Assembly (NCBI GenBank): GCA_027924025.1
Contig: AP026970.1
Location: 3,308,501 to 3,372,500 of the forward strand
Source: Comamonadaceae bacterium OS-4
GTDB taxonomy: Bacteria > Pseudomonadota > Gammaproteobacteria > Burkholderiales > Burkholderiaceae_C
Direction of reading: 5' to 3'
Length of the DNA stretch: 64,000 bases
In this document: positions 34,633 through 43,413 of the stretch, in pieces
How the letters are laid out: each line of letters opens with the position of its first letter
How positions within the stretch are numbered: position 1 is the first letter of the stretch
Position numbers and translations under genes: made by a program
Notes under the pieces: model-generated
The model's input: the letters and a program-made list of their open reading frames with translations, nothing else
What the model was told of the DNA's origin: nothing
Databases searched by the model: none

Positions 34633-35394
34633 ATGACCACCCCCTCCTCCAAATCCCTCACCAGCAAGAGCCAGCCACAGCGGGTGGTCGACAGTCTTCA
34701 AGTACGCATCCTGGCGGGCGAGCTTCAACCCGGGGACCGTATCCCACCGGAGCCGTTGCTGATGCAGGAGTTCAGCGTGAGCCGAACGGTGGTCCGCGAG
34801 GCGATGTCCAGCCTGCAGGCCAGTGGCTTTGTGAAGACGCGTCACGGAATAGGCACGTTTGTGCTGGAGCGACCTGTGAACGGCGGGCTGCTGTCTGCCC
34901 CGCCGCCAGAACTACATGTCAAACAAACCTTGGCCATGCTGGAGTTGCGGATCAGCTTGGAATCCGAGGCTGCAAACCTCGCGGCCTTGCGCCGCACAGA
35001 GGCTCATTTGGCGGTGATGCGCGACGCCTTGCAGAGCTATCGGACCAACTGGCAGGCGGGAAAGAGCACGGTGGAAGACGACTACCGCTTCCACGCTGAA
35101 ATTGCGGCTGCTACCGACAACCAGTATTTTTTGGAAGTGCTGGGCAACCTGGGCAATGCCACCTTGCGCTCTCACTCCCACGAAGGCACAGAGCCCTCCA
35201 AGAGCCACGCAGCGACGGGCCAGTTCGGCGAAGCACTCCCCATTTTGTCGGACGGAAAAGAGATCGCCCAACGTGAGCATGAAGCCATCTTCGACGCCAT
35301 CGCACGCCAAGATGCTGCGTCCGCCAAGGCCGCGATGTTCATGCACTTGAGCAACAGCCGCGAGCGACTGCGGCGCAAGATCGAAGCGGCCTGA
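34633..35394 (+). CDS. GntR-family (FadR/FCD subgroup) regulator of the oligogalacturonide locus
   Basis: This 253-residue protein has a GntR winged helix-turn-helix (about 17-78, VVDSLQVRILAGELQPGDRIPPEPLLMQEFSVSRTVVREAMSSLQASGFVKTRHGIGTFV) and an FCD effector domain (about 95-245) with metal-ligand candidates DYRFHAEIA, HS and EHEAI. FCD regulators often sense sugar acids such as galacturonate or galactonate. It is divergent from the ogl-tog operon, with the palindrome at 34542-34558 in between. No strong ribosome site precedes the ATG at 34633. Confidence 0.88.
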   Translation: MTTPSSKSLTSKSQPQRVVDSLQVRILAGELQPGDRIPPEPLLMQEFSVSRTVVREAMSSLQASGFVKTRHGIGTFVLERPVNGGLLSAPPPELHVKQTLAMLELRISLESEAANLAALRRTEAHLAVMRDALQSYRTNWQAGKSTVEDDYRFHAEIAAATDNQYFLEVLGNLGNATLRSHSHEGTEPSKSHAATGQFGEALPILSDGKEIAQREHEAIFDAIARQDAASAKAAMFMHLSNSRERLRRKIEAA

Positions 35395-35477
35395 CCCCGT
35401 CCCCCTCCGCCCCATCACCGGCAGGGTTTTCACTGATTTTGGATTTCAGACTTTCTCCTAAACTTTATTTCAGTCAT

Positions 35478-35489
35478 CTGACGTCTGAC
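35478..35489. promoter_or_regulatory. Probable second FCD-regulator site upstream of the porin
   Basis: The segment ctgacgtctgac shares the 10-base word GACGTCTGAC with the operator at 34544-34553. It lies 44 bases upstream of the porin start. It suggests the porin belongs to the same regulon. Confidence 0.55.
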
Positions 35490-35532
35490 TTATGACGAGT
35501 TAACTGATTTCACACCAACGAGGAGATTTGAA

Positions 35533-36609
35533 GTGCGCCCTATTCCATCCACCCTGCTGCCGCTCACCCTGTGTGCATTGATCAGCAATGCATTTGCACA
35601 GTCGGCACCGACATCCGCTCCCACAGCACCGACGGTGACCTCCGCCATTCCGCTCAAAATCTCCGGACGCCTCGACGTCGGCTTGAAAAGCGCCATTCCT
35701 TCGGACCTGTCCAAAGAAACGACCTCATCGGAAGCGGTGGATGAGGGCTCGAATGCACGCTTGAACTTTGCAGGCTCCTCGGACATTAACAGCGACCTGA
35801 GCAGCTATTTCATGATCGAGATGCGCTTCAACGCCGACAACGGTGCGCAAAACGACAGCGCCGCTTTGTTCAAAGACAAAGCGTGGGTCGGCTTGAACAG
35901 CAAGAAATACGGTGACCTCAAGCTCGGGCGCCTGCATTCCCCGCAATACGGTGTTTCGACAGCAGGCCGTTATGAGGCGTTCGGCGGCGACAGCTATGCC
36001 TCCATGGGAACACGTGGAGCACTGGCGGCCAACCAGTGGAACAACGCGATTTACTACACCACCCCCACGGCCAATGGATTCAACGCCGGCCTCACGTTCA
36101 GCAAAGGCGAAAAAACGGCCGCGAATGGCATCGGCGCCCACCTGGCCTACAACAATGGCCCTGCGTCAGCCGCATTCAGCGTCCAGCAAGAGCAAGACAA
36201 GTGGGACACCACCACCCAAAAGACCATGGACACGGTGGCGATGGGCGCTTTTTACGACTTCGGAATCGTGCGCGTAGGTGGCACCTATGCACGGTCCAGC
36301 AAAGCCAACATCACCGGCAGCGGCAGCCAAGACGTGTTCACCGTCGGTGTTCGCGTGCCTTACGGCCCGGGGGAAATCCGGGCCTCAGTGCGCAACATCG
36401 ACGAAACAGCGCGTAAATCCGCGACCGACGCCAGCTCTGACGTAGACAGCTTCCGCATCGGGATCGGTTACGCCTGGCTGTTGGATGCAACGACCGGCGT
36501 GCACTTCTCGCTGGTGCGCGAAACCCAGAAACGCTTCAACGCCAACGGCTCAGAGAAGAGCAATGCCTCGGGCGAAGGCGCTGAAATTTCTTTGCGCAAG
36601 ACCTTCTAA
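35533..36609 (+). CDS. Gram-negative porin (OmpC-like trimeric family)
   Basis: This 358-residue outer-membrane protein has a signal peptide ending NAFA-QS (about 1-23). Porin features are ISGRLDVGLKSAI, AWVGLNSKKYGDLKLGRLHSPQY, repeated amphipathic beta-strands and the terminal aromatic F (LRKTF). It starts at GTG 35533, with AGGAG 7 bases upstream. Its place beside the oligogalacturonide importer and a shared operator motif suggest it carries acidic oligosaccharides across the outer membrane, replacing the KdgM porin of enterobacteria. A strong terminator follows. Confidence 0.88.
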   Translation: MRPIPSTLLPLTLCALISNAFAQSAPTSAPTAPTVTSAIPLKISGRLDVGLKSAIPSDLSKETTSSEAVDEGSNARLNFAGSSDINSDLSSYFMIEMRFNADNGAQNDSAALFKDKAWVGLNSKKYGDLKLGRLHSPQYGVSTAGRYEAFGGDSYASMGTRGALAANQWNNAIYYTTPTANGFNAGLTFSKGEKTAANGIGAHLAYNNGPASAAFSVQQEQDKWDTTTQKTMDTVAMGAFYDFGIVRVGGTYARSSKANITGSGSQDVFTVGVRVPYGPGEIRASVRNIDETARKSATDASSDVDSFRIGIGYAWLLDATTGVHFSLVRETQKRFNANGSEKSNASGEGAEISLRKTF

Positions 36610-36654
36610 GGGCGCACGTACTCCAGGTTAATCAAGGTTGAATTGCGACGGGTT

Positions 36655-36690
36655 GAGGGTCCGGCTTGATCGCCGGACCCTCTTTTTTTT
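36655..36690 (+). terminator. Rho-independent terminator of the porin gene
   Basis: A perfect 11-bp stem (gagggtccggc at 36655-36665 and gccggaccctc at 36672-36682) with a 6-base loop is followed by eight T. It lies 45 bases after the porin stop. Confidence 0.95.
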
Positions 36691-36697
36691 GCCGCTT

Positions 36698-37312
36698 TCA
36701 GCCTGGCAAGTTCTGCCCGGTCAATGCCAGGTACGCTTCTCTGGTACCCACGCTCACCGACTGCAGCACCTGCTGATAGGCCGTTTTGTGCCGGGCCAGC
36801 AAACGGGCGGAGGCCACCGTCTTGGAGCGGCAATACCAATGGCAGGTGTGCTGCATCAGAAAGAGTTCTGCCGACAGGGTGAACGCACGACGCTTGGGCG
36901 CCAAGCCCGCCCGGTTTTCAACCACGGCTGCAATGCCACGCGCGTGCACCGCAAACGCCTCTCGCGCATCAAACCCCGCCGCCGGCCACCAGCGGGCCGC
37001 ATAAGGAATGGCAATCGGCAAACGGCTCACGCGAGTGGCTGACGCCTCCAGCGTGGCGAACTCCGCCGCAAAGGCCGCGAACTGCTCGCTCAGGGTTTGT
37101 TCTTGCACCTCGAGGTAGCTCCAGACCTGTGCCTGGCGCTCGGCATCTTCCTCGCCCAAGGCCCGCAGATACCCGTCGGTGAGGCTTTCCATCAGCTTTT
37201 CAATGTCAAAGCGCGACAGCGTCGAACCCAACAAGGCAATCCGCTCGCTCTGGTCTTTCTTTTTAAACCATGCGAAAGCGAGTGCCGCTACCAATAACAA
37301 CAGAACATCCAT
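36698..37312 (-). CDS. Uncharacterised membrane-anchored protein coupled to an Atm1-like exporter
   Basis: I do not recognise this 204-residue protein. One hydrophobic segment at the N-terminus (about 2-16, DVLLLLVAALAFAWF) is followed by helical, soluble sequence with DGYLRALGEEDAERQAQVWSYLEVQEQTL and a Cys/Trp motif (HTCHWYCRS). The ATG at 37312 is 3 bases after the exporter stop, and the ribosome site GGGGAG lies within the exporter's last codons, so translation is coupled. The partner function is unknown. Confidence 0.8.
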   Translation of the reverse strand: MDVLLLLVAALAFAWFKKKDQSERIALLGSTLSRFDIEKLMESLTDGYLRALGEEDAERQAQVWSYLEVQEQTLSEQFAAFAAEFATLEASATRVSRLPIAIPYAARWWPAAGFDAREAFAVHARGIAAVVENRAGLAPKRRAFTLSAELFLMQHTCHWYCRSKTVASARLLARHKTAYQQVLQSVSVGTREAYLALTGQNLPG

Positions 37313-37315
37313 CAC

Positions 37316-39175
37316 TTACTCCCCGCTTTGTTGCAACGCCCACATGGACGCGTAACGCCCTTGGGCCAATAGCAGCTCGGCATGGTTGCCGCGCTCGATG
37401 ATGCGACCGGCATCCATCACCAAAATCTCGTGGGCATCCACCACCGTCGACAAACGGTGCGCAATCACCAAGGTCGTTTTGTTGCGAGACACGCCTTGCA
37501 ACTCCGCCTGGATCGCGCGCTCATTGGCGCTGTCCAGCGCGCTGGTGGCTTCGTCAAAAATCATCACCGGCGGGTTCTTGAGCAAGGTGCGGGCAATCGC
37601 CACACGCTGCTTTTCGCCCCCACTGAGCTTCAAGCCCCGCTCACCCACCATGGTGTCGTAACCCCGGGGTGCTGCGGCAATAAAGCCGTGGATGTGCGCG
37701 GCCTTGGCCGCAGACTCCACCTCAGTGCGGCTGGCCCCGGGACGGCCATACGCAATGTTGTACTCCACCGTATCGTTGAACAACACCGTGTCCTGCGGCA
37801 CGATGCCGATCGCCTGGCGCACGCTGCCTTGGGTGACGTTGCGAATGTCCTGCCCGGCAATCGTGATGCGGCCCTGCTGCACGTCATAAAACCTGAACAG
37901 CAGCCGCGCCAAGGTCGACTTGCCCGAGCCGCTGGGTCCGACCACCGCGACGGTTTTGCCCGCCGGAATCTCGAAACTGATGTGGTGCAGAATGGTGCGC
38001 GCCTCGGTGCCCGCTGCGGCTTGACTGCCCGCGGGGTCATAGCTGAAGGTCACATCTTCAAACCGCACGCTGACATCTGCGCCATCAGCCGCCAGTTGCA
38101 GGGGGCGCGCATCCGGCGAATCAGCAATCTCGCGCTCACGCTCCATCAGGCTGAACATCTTCTCCAGGTCGGTCAGGCTCTGCTTGATTTCGCGGTAAAT
38201 CACGCCCAGAAAGTTCAGGGGAATGTAGAGCTGGATCATGAAGGCATTCACCATCACGAGATCGCCCAGCGTCATGCGCCCGTCCACCACACCCTGGGTA
38301 GCACGCCACAGCATGGTGACCAGTGCACTGGCAATGATGAGCTGCTGTCCACTGTTAAGCAGGCTCAGGGTGCGCTGGCTTTTGACAGCCGCCCGGCGGT
38401 AGCGCTCCAGGTTTTCGTCGTAGCGGCGGGCCTCGAAGTCTTCGTTGTTGAAGTACTTCACCGTCTCGTAGTTCAACAGCGAGTCGATGGCGCGGCTGTG
38501 CGCCGTGCTGTCCATCTCGTTCATCTTCTTGCGGAACTGGGTGCGCCACTCGGTGACGGTGACGGTAAAGCCGATGTACACCACCAGCGCAATGCCGGTG
38601 ATCCAGGCAAACCAGACATCAAACTTAACCGCCAGCAGCGTGAGCACCAGCGTCACCTCGATCAGGGTGGGCACGATGCTGTAGAGCGAATAGTTGATCA
38701 GCGAATGCACACCGCGGGTGCCCCGCTCGATATCACGCGTCATGCCGCCGGTCTGGCGCTCCAGGTGAAAGCGCAAGCTCATCGCATGCAGGTGGCGGAA
38801 CACCTGCAGGCTGATGGAGCGTGCAGCACCCTCGGTCGCCTTGGCAAACACCAGCTCTCGCAGTTCGCTGAACAAGGAGGTGCACAGCCGCAGTGCGCCA
38901 TACCCCACGAGCAGCGCCACCGGAACCACCAGCACCGCCGTGGCATCCCCGGGCTTCAGGGTCATGGCGTCCACCAGCTGTTTGAGCAGCAAGGGCACGC
39001 TGACGTTGGCCAGCTTGGCCGCCACCATAAAACCCAGGGCTGCGATTACCCGCCATTTGTAGGTCCAGAGGTACGGAAACAAGCGTTGCAGCGTCTTCCA
39101 ATCCGAGGAAGGTGGCATGCCGGGCGCCGACAGTAGAGCGGCAGGCGCGGCTGCAGGAAGACTAGAGGGTCGCAT
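37316..39175 (-). CDS. ABC transporter, fused permease and ATPase, Atm1/HMT1-like
   Basis: This 619-residue half-transporter has six membrane helices (about 40-310) and a C-terminal ATPase with Walker A GPSGSGKST, signature LSGGEKQRVAIARTLL, and Walker B PVMIFDEATSALD. The segment LLNYETVKYFNNEDFEARRYDENL is characteristic of the Atm1/HMT1 branch that exports glutathione-linked compounds. ATG at 39175 is preferred over a TTG at 39184. The gene is divergent from a thioesterase, with 40 bases between starts, and is followed by a coupled unknown membrane protein. Confidence 0.92.
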   Translation of the reverse strand: MRPSSLPAAAPAALLSAPGMPPSSDWKTLQRLFPYLWTYKWRVIAALGFMVAAKLANVSVPLLLKQLVDAMTLKPGDATAVLVVPVALLVGYGALRLCTSLFSELRELVFAKATEGAARSISLQVFRHLHAMSLRFHLERQTGGMTRDIERGTRGVHSLINYSLYSIVPTLIEVTLVLTLLAVKFDVWFAWITGIALVVYIGFTVTVTEWRTQFRKKMNEMDSTAHSRAIDSLLNYETVKYFNNEDFEARRYDENLERYRRAAVKSQRTLSLLNSGQQLIIASALVTMLWRATQGVVDGRMTLGDLVMVNAFMIQLYIPLNFLGVIYREIKQSLTDLEKMFSLMEREREIADSPDARPLQLAADGADVSVRFEDVTFSYDPAGSQAAAGTEARTILHHISFEIPAGKTVAVVGPSGSGKSTLARLLFRFYDVQQGRITIAGQDIRNVTQGSVRQAIGIVPQDTVLFNDTVEYNIAYGRPGASRTEVESAAKAAHIHGFIAAAPRGYDTMVGERGLKLSGGEKQRVAIARTLLKNPPVMIFDEATSALDSANERAIQAELQGVSRNKTTLVIAHRLSTVVDAHEILVMDAGRIIERGNHAELLLAQGRYASMWALQQSGE

Positions 39176-39215
39176 GGGGGACAATTCAGAGAAGTTTCAA
39201 GTCAGGATTGTGCCC

Positions 39216-39632
39216 ATGTCTACCGTTCCAAGCCCCGCCCATGTCCAATTGCCCGTCGATCAGGAGTTGGTGCTCAAAGTCATCCCCATGCCGGGGGACT
39301 GCAATGCCAACGGCGACATCTTCGGCGGCTGGGTCATGGCCCAGGTCGATCTGGCCGGCTCGGTGCTGCCCGCACGCTACACCCAGGGGCGCATGGCCAC
39401 CGTGGCTGTGAATGAGTTCATCTTCAAGCAGCCGGTGCGCGTGGGCGACATCTTGAGCTTCTTTAGCAAAGTGAGCCGGATCGGGCGCACCTCGATCACG
39501 GTCAAGGTCGAGGTCTATGCAGAGCGTTACCGGTCGCAAGGAAACTACACCAAAGTCACCGAGGCGTCACTCACCTACGTCGCTATAGACGACCAGGGGC
39601 GCCCGCGTCCCATCAACAAAACTGGCGAATAG
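39216..39632 (+). CDS. Acyl-CoA thioesterase, YciA-like (hotdog fold)
   Basis: This 138-residue hotdog protein has the YciA-type segments PGDCNANGDIFGGWVMAQVDLAGS, AVNEFIFKQPVRVGDILSF and TKVTEASLTYVAID. Family members hydrolyse short to long acyl-CoA. The ATG at 39216 is preferred to one at 39117, which overlaps the divergent exporter. A copy of the dispersed repeat starts one base after the stop. Confidence 0.93.
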   Translation: MSTVPSPAHVQLPVDQELVLKVIPMPGDCNANGDIFGGWVMAQVDLAGSVLPARYTQGRMATVAVNEFIFKQPVRVGDILSFFSKVSRIGRTSITVKVEVYAERYRSQGNYTKVTEASLTYVAIDDQGRPRPINKTGE

Positions 39633-39633
39633 T

Positions 39634-39681
39634 GCTACGTTTTTTATAGCTAGCTGCGCATATAAATAGAGGGCTACAGGC
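39634..39681 (+). repeat. Dispersed 48-base repeat, copy H, intergenic
   Basis: It starts gctacgttttttat, has agctagctgcgca at positions 15-27 and ends gggctacaggc. It begins one base after the thioesterase stop and lies 138 bases before livH. Confidence 0.8.
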
Positions 39682-39818
39682 ACGATTTGCAGACACTCTG
39701 CTGCAGGAAGCCCCAATCTGGAAAAGGGTTTTCTAAGGGACAACGAGATCAGTGGGAACCCTATCGGCGATTGAAGAGCACCCCGCTATAACCGAACTGC
39801 ACTTCCAGAGGAGACAAC

Positions 39819-40715
39819 GTGCAGTTCCTTCAATTGCTGATCAGCGGCGTAGCACAAGGGTGCATCTACGGCCTGATTGCACTCGGCTTTGTATTGATCT
39901 ACAAGGCCACCGAAACCGTAAGCTTCGCCCAAGGCGAGCTGATGATGTTGGGCGCCTTCGGCGGCCTGGTGGGCATGACCATGCTGGGCATGCCTTACTG
40001 GATCGCTGTGCCCAGCGCGATCCTGGGCATGGCTGTGTTCGGCATCTTGCTGGAGCGCCTGGTCATCCGCCCGATCTTGGGGCAACCTGCGTTTTCCATC
40101 GTGATGCTCACCATCGGCATCGGCTATGTGGCGCGCGGGCTGATCACCATGATCCCCGGGATTGGTACCGACACCAACGCCCTGGCCGTGCCCTACAAAG
40201 ACGAGATCCTGAAATTCGGCGGCAACGAGATGGGCATTGGCGCCTTGGTGCTCAACGTGGAGCACCTCGTCATCATTGGTGCGACCGGCGTGTTGTGCGC
40301 CCTCCTATTCGCCCTGTTCCGCTACACCAAGCTGGGCATCGCGATGCAAGCCGCCTCCCAGAACCAGTTGGCCGCGTACTACATGGGGATCCCGGTGCAA
40401 CGCCTGAACGGCTTGGCTTGGGGTCTTGCTGCAGCAGTCGCTGCAATTGCCGGGGTGCTGCTCGCCCCCATCACTTTTGTGCACGCCAACATGGGCTTCA
40501 TCGGCCTGAAGGCCTTCCCTGCCGCGGTGGTCGGCGGGTTCGGCAGCTTGCCGGGCGCCATCGTGGGTGGGCTTGTGATCGGGCTGGTGGAGTCTTTTGC
40601 CGGCTTCTACCTGCCTGATGGATTCAAGGACACCGCACCTTACGTGGTGGTGTTGGTCATGCTGATGGTCAAGCCGAATGGACTGTTCGGCGAAAAACTG
40701 CGGAAGAAAGTCTGA
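39819..40715 (+). CDS. livH: Branched-chain amino acid-type ABC transporter permease LivH
   Basis: This 298-residue inner-membrane permease has the LivH signature segments GLIALGFVLIYKATETVSFAQGELMMLGAF and AASQNQLAAYYMGIPVQRLNGLAWGLAAAVAAIAG. Translation starts at GTG 39819 with GAGGAGA 6 bases upstream. It opens a six-gene operon (livHMGF, ligase, receptor) and overlaps livM by one base. The embedded acyl-CoA ligase suggests a carboxylic acid rather than leucine as substrate. Confidence 0.93.
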   Translation: MQFLQLLISGVAQGCIYGLIALGFVLIYKATETVSFAQGELMMLGAFGGLVGMTMLGMPYWIAVPSAILGMAVFGILLERLVIRPILGQPAFSIVMLTIGIGYVARGLITMIPGIGTDTNALAVPYKDEILKFGGNEMGIGALVLNVEHLVIIGATGVLCALLFALFRYTKLGIAMQAASQNQLAAYYMGIPVQRLNGLAWGLAAAVAAIAGVLLAPITFVHANMGFIGLKAFPAAVVGGFGSLPGAIVGGLVIGLVESFAGFYLPDGFKDTAPYVVVLVMLMVKPNGLFGEKLRKKV

Positions 40716-41791
40716 TGCGTTTTATTTTCAAAACCGACTACGCGCAGGACATCAAGCTTGCCAAACACGGCGGTCACGTTTTTTGGTACAGCGCGCTGAT
40801 CGTCCTGCTATTGGCCGCACCATGGCTGCTGACCGAGTACAGCCTGGCCCAGCTGAACCTGGTGCTGATTTATGCGATTGCGGGGCTCGGCCTGATGCTG
40901 CTGGCGGGCTTTACCGGCCAGTTTTCCCTGGGCCACGCCGCTTTCCTCGGCGTAGGTGCCTACACACAAGCCTATCTGGTGCAAATGGGAGTGCCCTTTG
41001 TGGTGGCCCTTGCCCTGTCCGGCACGCTGTCTGCGGCGATCGGCATGGTGGTGGGTATTCCTGCATTGCGGCTCAAAGGCATTTACCTAGGCATGGCGAC
41101 CTTGTCGTTCGGCTTCATCATCGAAGAGGTGTTTGCGCGCTGGGAGTCGGTTACCGGGGGCAACGCGGGCAAGTCGGTCGCTGCGATCCGGATGTTCGGC
41201 TATGACCTGAGCAGTGGCACTGGCTTCTACTTTGTCTGCCTGGTGCTCACTGTGCTGTGCACCTTGGGTATTTTGAACCTGCTGCGCTCGCCGACCGGCC
41301 GGGCGTTTGTGGCGATTCGCGACTCTGAGATTTCAGCCCAGAGCATGGGCATCCATCTGGCGTATTACAAGACGCTGTCGTTCTCGATTTCAGCGGCCTT
41401 GGCCGGTATGGCGGGAGCCTTGTACGCCCACAACCTGCGCTTCATTTCGCCCGACCAATTCAACTTGCTGCAATCGATTGACTTGCTGTTGATGATTGTG
41501 ATCGGCGGCTTGGGCTCGGTGCACGGGGTGTTTTTGGGGGCTATTTTTCTGATCATCCTGCCGCAGGGTATTTCGCTGAGCAAAGCGTTTTTGCCGGAAA
41601 TCATCGGCCAGGCTCCCGGCCTGAAAAGCGTGATTTACGGCAGCGTCTTGATTGCGTTTGTGCTGTTCGAGCCCATGGGCTTGTACGGGCGCTGGCTCAA
41701 GGTGCGCACCTATTTGCAAATGTTCCCGTTCTACCGCAAGGGCATGTTCAAGCGGCAGAAGTCCTTCCAAAAGTCTGATCGCCTCAAATGA
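40715..41791 (+). CDS. livM: Branched-chain amino acid-type ABC transporter permease LivM
   Basis: This 358-residue permease has the LivM features LLAGFTGQFSLGHAAFLGVGAYTQAYL and FVAIRDSEISAQSMGIHLAYYKTLSFSISAALAGMAGALYAH. The TGATG overlap with livH and the ATGA overlap with livG show translational coupling. It pairs with LivH. Confidence 0.93.
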   Translation: MRFIFKTDYAQDIKLAKHGGHVFWYSALIVLLLAAPWLLTEYSLAQLNLVLIYAIAGLGLMLLAGFTGQFSLGHAAFLGVGAYTQAYLVQMGVPFVVALALSGTLSAAIGMVVGIPALRLKGIYLGMATLSFGFIIEEVFARWESVTGGNAGKSVAAIRMFGYDLSSGTGFYFVCLVLTVLCTLGILNLLRSPTGRAFVAIRDSEISAQSMGIHLAYYKTLSFSISAALAGMAGALYAHNLRFISPDQFNLLQSIDLLLMIVIGGLGSVHGVFLGAIFLIILPQGISLSKAFLPEIIGQAPGLKSVIYGSVLIAFVLFEPMGLYGRWLKVRTYLQMFPFYRKGMFKRQKSFQKSDRLK

Positions 41792-42615
41792 CCCCCGACA
41801 CATTACTCTCGGCCCAGGACCTGAGCGTGCGCTTCGGCGGCGTGCTGGCGGTCAACAAAGTCAGCTTCGACGTCAAACAAGGTGAGGTTTTCACCCTGAT
41901 CGGCCCGAATGGCGCTGGCAAGACCACGGTGTTCAACTTGATCAGCCGCATTTACACGCCCACGACCGGCAGCATTGCCTACCGGGGGCCGCAGGGCATG
42001 CTGCAACTGACCGATCAGGCGCCCCAGGATGTGGCGTCGCTAGGCATTGCCCGGACCTTCCAGAACATCGAGCTCTTTGAGCACGCCAGCGTGCTGCACA
42101 ACTTGCTGATCGGCCGTCACACCCACCGCAAAACCAGCCTCTGGCAAGACTTGCTGTTCACCTCTGCGGTGCGTGAGGCGGAACTCAAAGCGCGGGAGAA
42201 GGCCGAAGAGGTGATCGAGTTTCTCGACCTGCAGCACTACCGCGACTCCTTGGTCGCCGGCCTGCCCTACGGCGTGCGCAAGGTGGTGGAGATGGCACGC
42301 GCCCTGTGCACCGAGCCCCAACTGCTGTTGCTCGATGAGCCCTCCAGCGGCTTGAATGTGGAAGAAACCGACGACATGGCTTTCTGGATCCAGGACATCA
42401 AAAACGAGTTGGGCATCACAGTGCTCATGGTGGAACACGACATGAGCCTGGTATCCAAGGTGTCAGACCGAGTTCTGGCCATGAACCAGGGTGAAGTACT
42501 GGCCATGGGCAGCCCCCGCGAAGTGCAAACCGACCCTGCGGTCGTGGAAGCCTATTTGGGCTCGATCGACGATGTGTCGTCCTTGCGCCGCCAACCTGCG
42601 CGGGAGCTTGCATGA
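41788..42615 (+). CDS. livG: ABC transporter ATP-binding protein LivG
   Basis: This 275-residue ATPase has Walker A GPNGAGKTT, LivG-type GIARTFQNIELF, a signature region GLPYGVRKVVEMARAL (degenerate LSGG, usual for LivG) and Walker B LLLLDEPSSGLN. It overlaps livM and livF by four bases each (ATGA), as in a tight operon. Confidence 0.94.
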   Translation: MTPDTLLSAQDLSVRFGGVLAVNKVSFDVKQGEVFTLIGPNGAGKTTVFNLISRIYTPTTGSIAYRGPQGMLQLTDQAPQDVASLGIARTFQNIELFEHASVLHNLLIGRHTHRKTSLWQDLLFTSAVREAELKAREKAEEVIEFLDLQHYRDSLVAGLPYGVRKVVEMARALCTEPQLLLLDEPSSGLNVEETDDMAFWIQDIKNELGITVLMVEHDMSLVSKVSDRVLAMNQGEVLAMGSPREVQTDPAVVEAYLGSIDDVSSLRRQPARELA

Positions 42616-43409
42616 GCACCCTGCCCCCCCCCATCAGCGACCAACCGGTGCTCAAGCTCTCCAACGTCGAGAGCGCCTATGGGCCGATCAAAGCCATCCG
42701 TGGTGTGAGCCTGCAGGTGCGACGCGGCGAAATCGCCACGGTGCTCGGCTCCAACGGCGCGGGCAAAACTACGATTCTGAAAACCATCTCGGGGATCATC
42801 GATCCGCGCAAGGGCTCTGTCGAATTCAAGGGCCAAGACATCACCGCTCGAGATCCTGCGCACATCGTGCAAGAGGGATTGAGCCACGTACCGGAGGGGC
42901 GTGAGGTTTTCCCCTTGCTCAGCGTGCATGACAACCTGCTCATGGGGGCCTTTACCCGCTCGGACCGCGATGGCGTGGCCAAAGACATCGCCACGGTGTA
43001 CGGCTATTTCCCGATTCTGAAAGAGCGCGCGACCCAGGATGCGGGCTTGCTCTCAGGCGGACAGCAGCAGATGCTCGCGATCAGCCGCGCGCTCATGGCC
43101 GACCCCGACCTCATTCTCCTGGACGAGCCCAGCCTGGGCCTGAGCCCGAAACTCACCAAAGAAATCTTTGAAATCGTGGTGCGCATCAACCGCGAGCGCG
43201 GCACCACCATCCTGCTGGTGGAGCAAAACGCCAACATGGCGCTCAACGCCTCGGACTATGGCTACGTGCTGGAAAACGGCCGTATCGTCATGGAAGACAC
43301 CTGCGCCAACCTGCGCGAAAAAGACGACATCAAAGAGTTTTACCTTGGCATGAAGGAGGACGGTGTGCGCGGGGAACGTCGTTGGAAAAAGAAAAAAACC
43401 TGGAGATAG
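42612..43409 (+). CDS. livF: ABC transporter ATP-binding protein LivF
   Basis: This 265-residue ATPase has Walker A GSNGAGKTT, LSHVPEGREVFPLLSVHDNLLMGAF, signature LLSGGQQQMLAISRALMADP and Walker B LILLDEPSLGLSP. The C-terminus is extended with charged residues (GERRWKKKKTWR) beyond a typical LivF. The acyl-CoA ligase gene follows 4 bases later. Confidence 0.94.
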   Translation: MSTLPPPISDQPVLKLSNVESAYGPIKAIRGVSLQVRRGEIATVLGSNGAGKTTILKTISGIIDPRKGSVEFKGQDITARDPAHIVQEGLSHVPEGREVFPLLSVHDNLLMGAFTRSDRDGVAKDIATVYGYFPILKERATQDAGLLSGGQQQMLAISRALMADPDLILLDEPSLGLSPKLTKEIFEIVVRINRERGTTILLVEQNANMALNASDYGYVLENGRIVMEDTCANLREKDDIKEFYLGMKEDGVRGERRWKKKKTWR

Positions 43410-43413
43410 CAGC

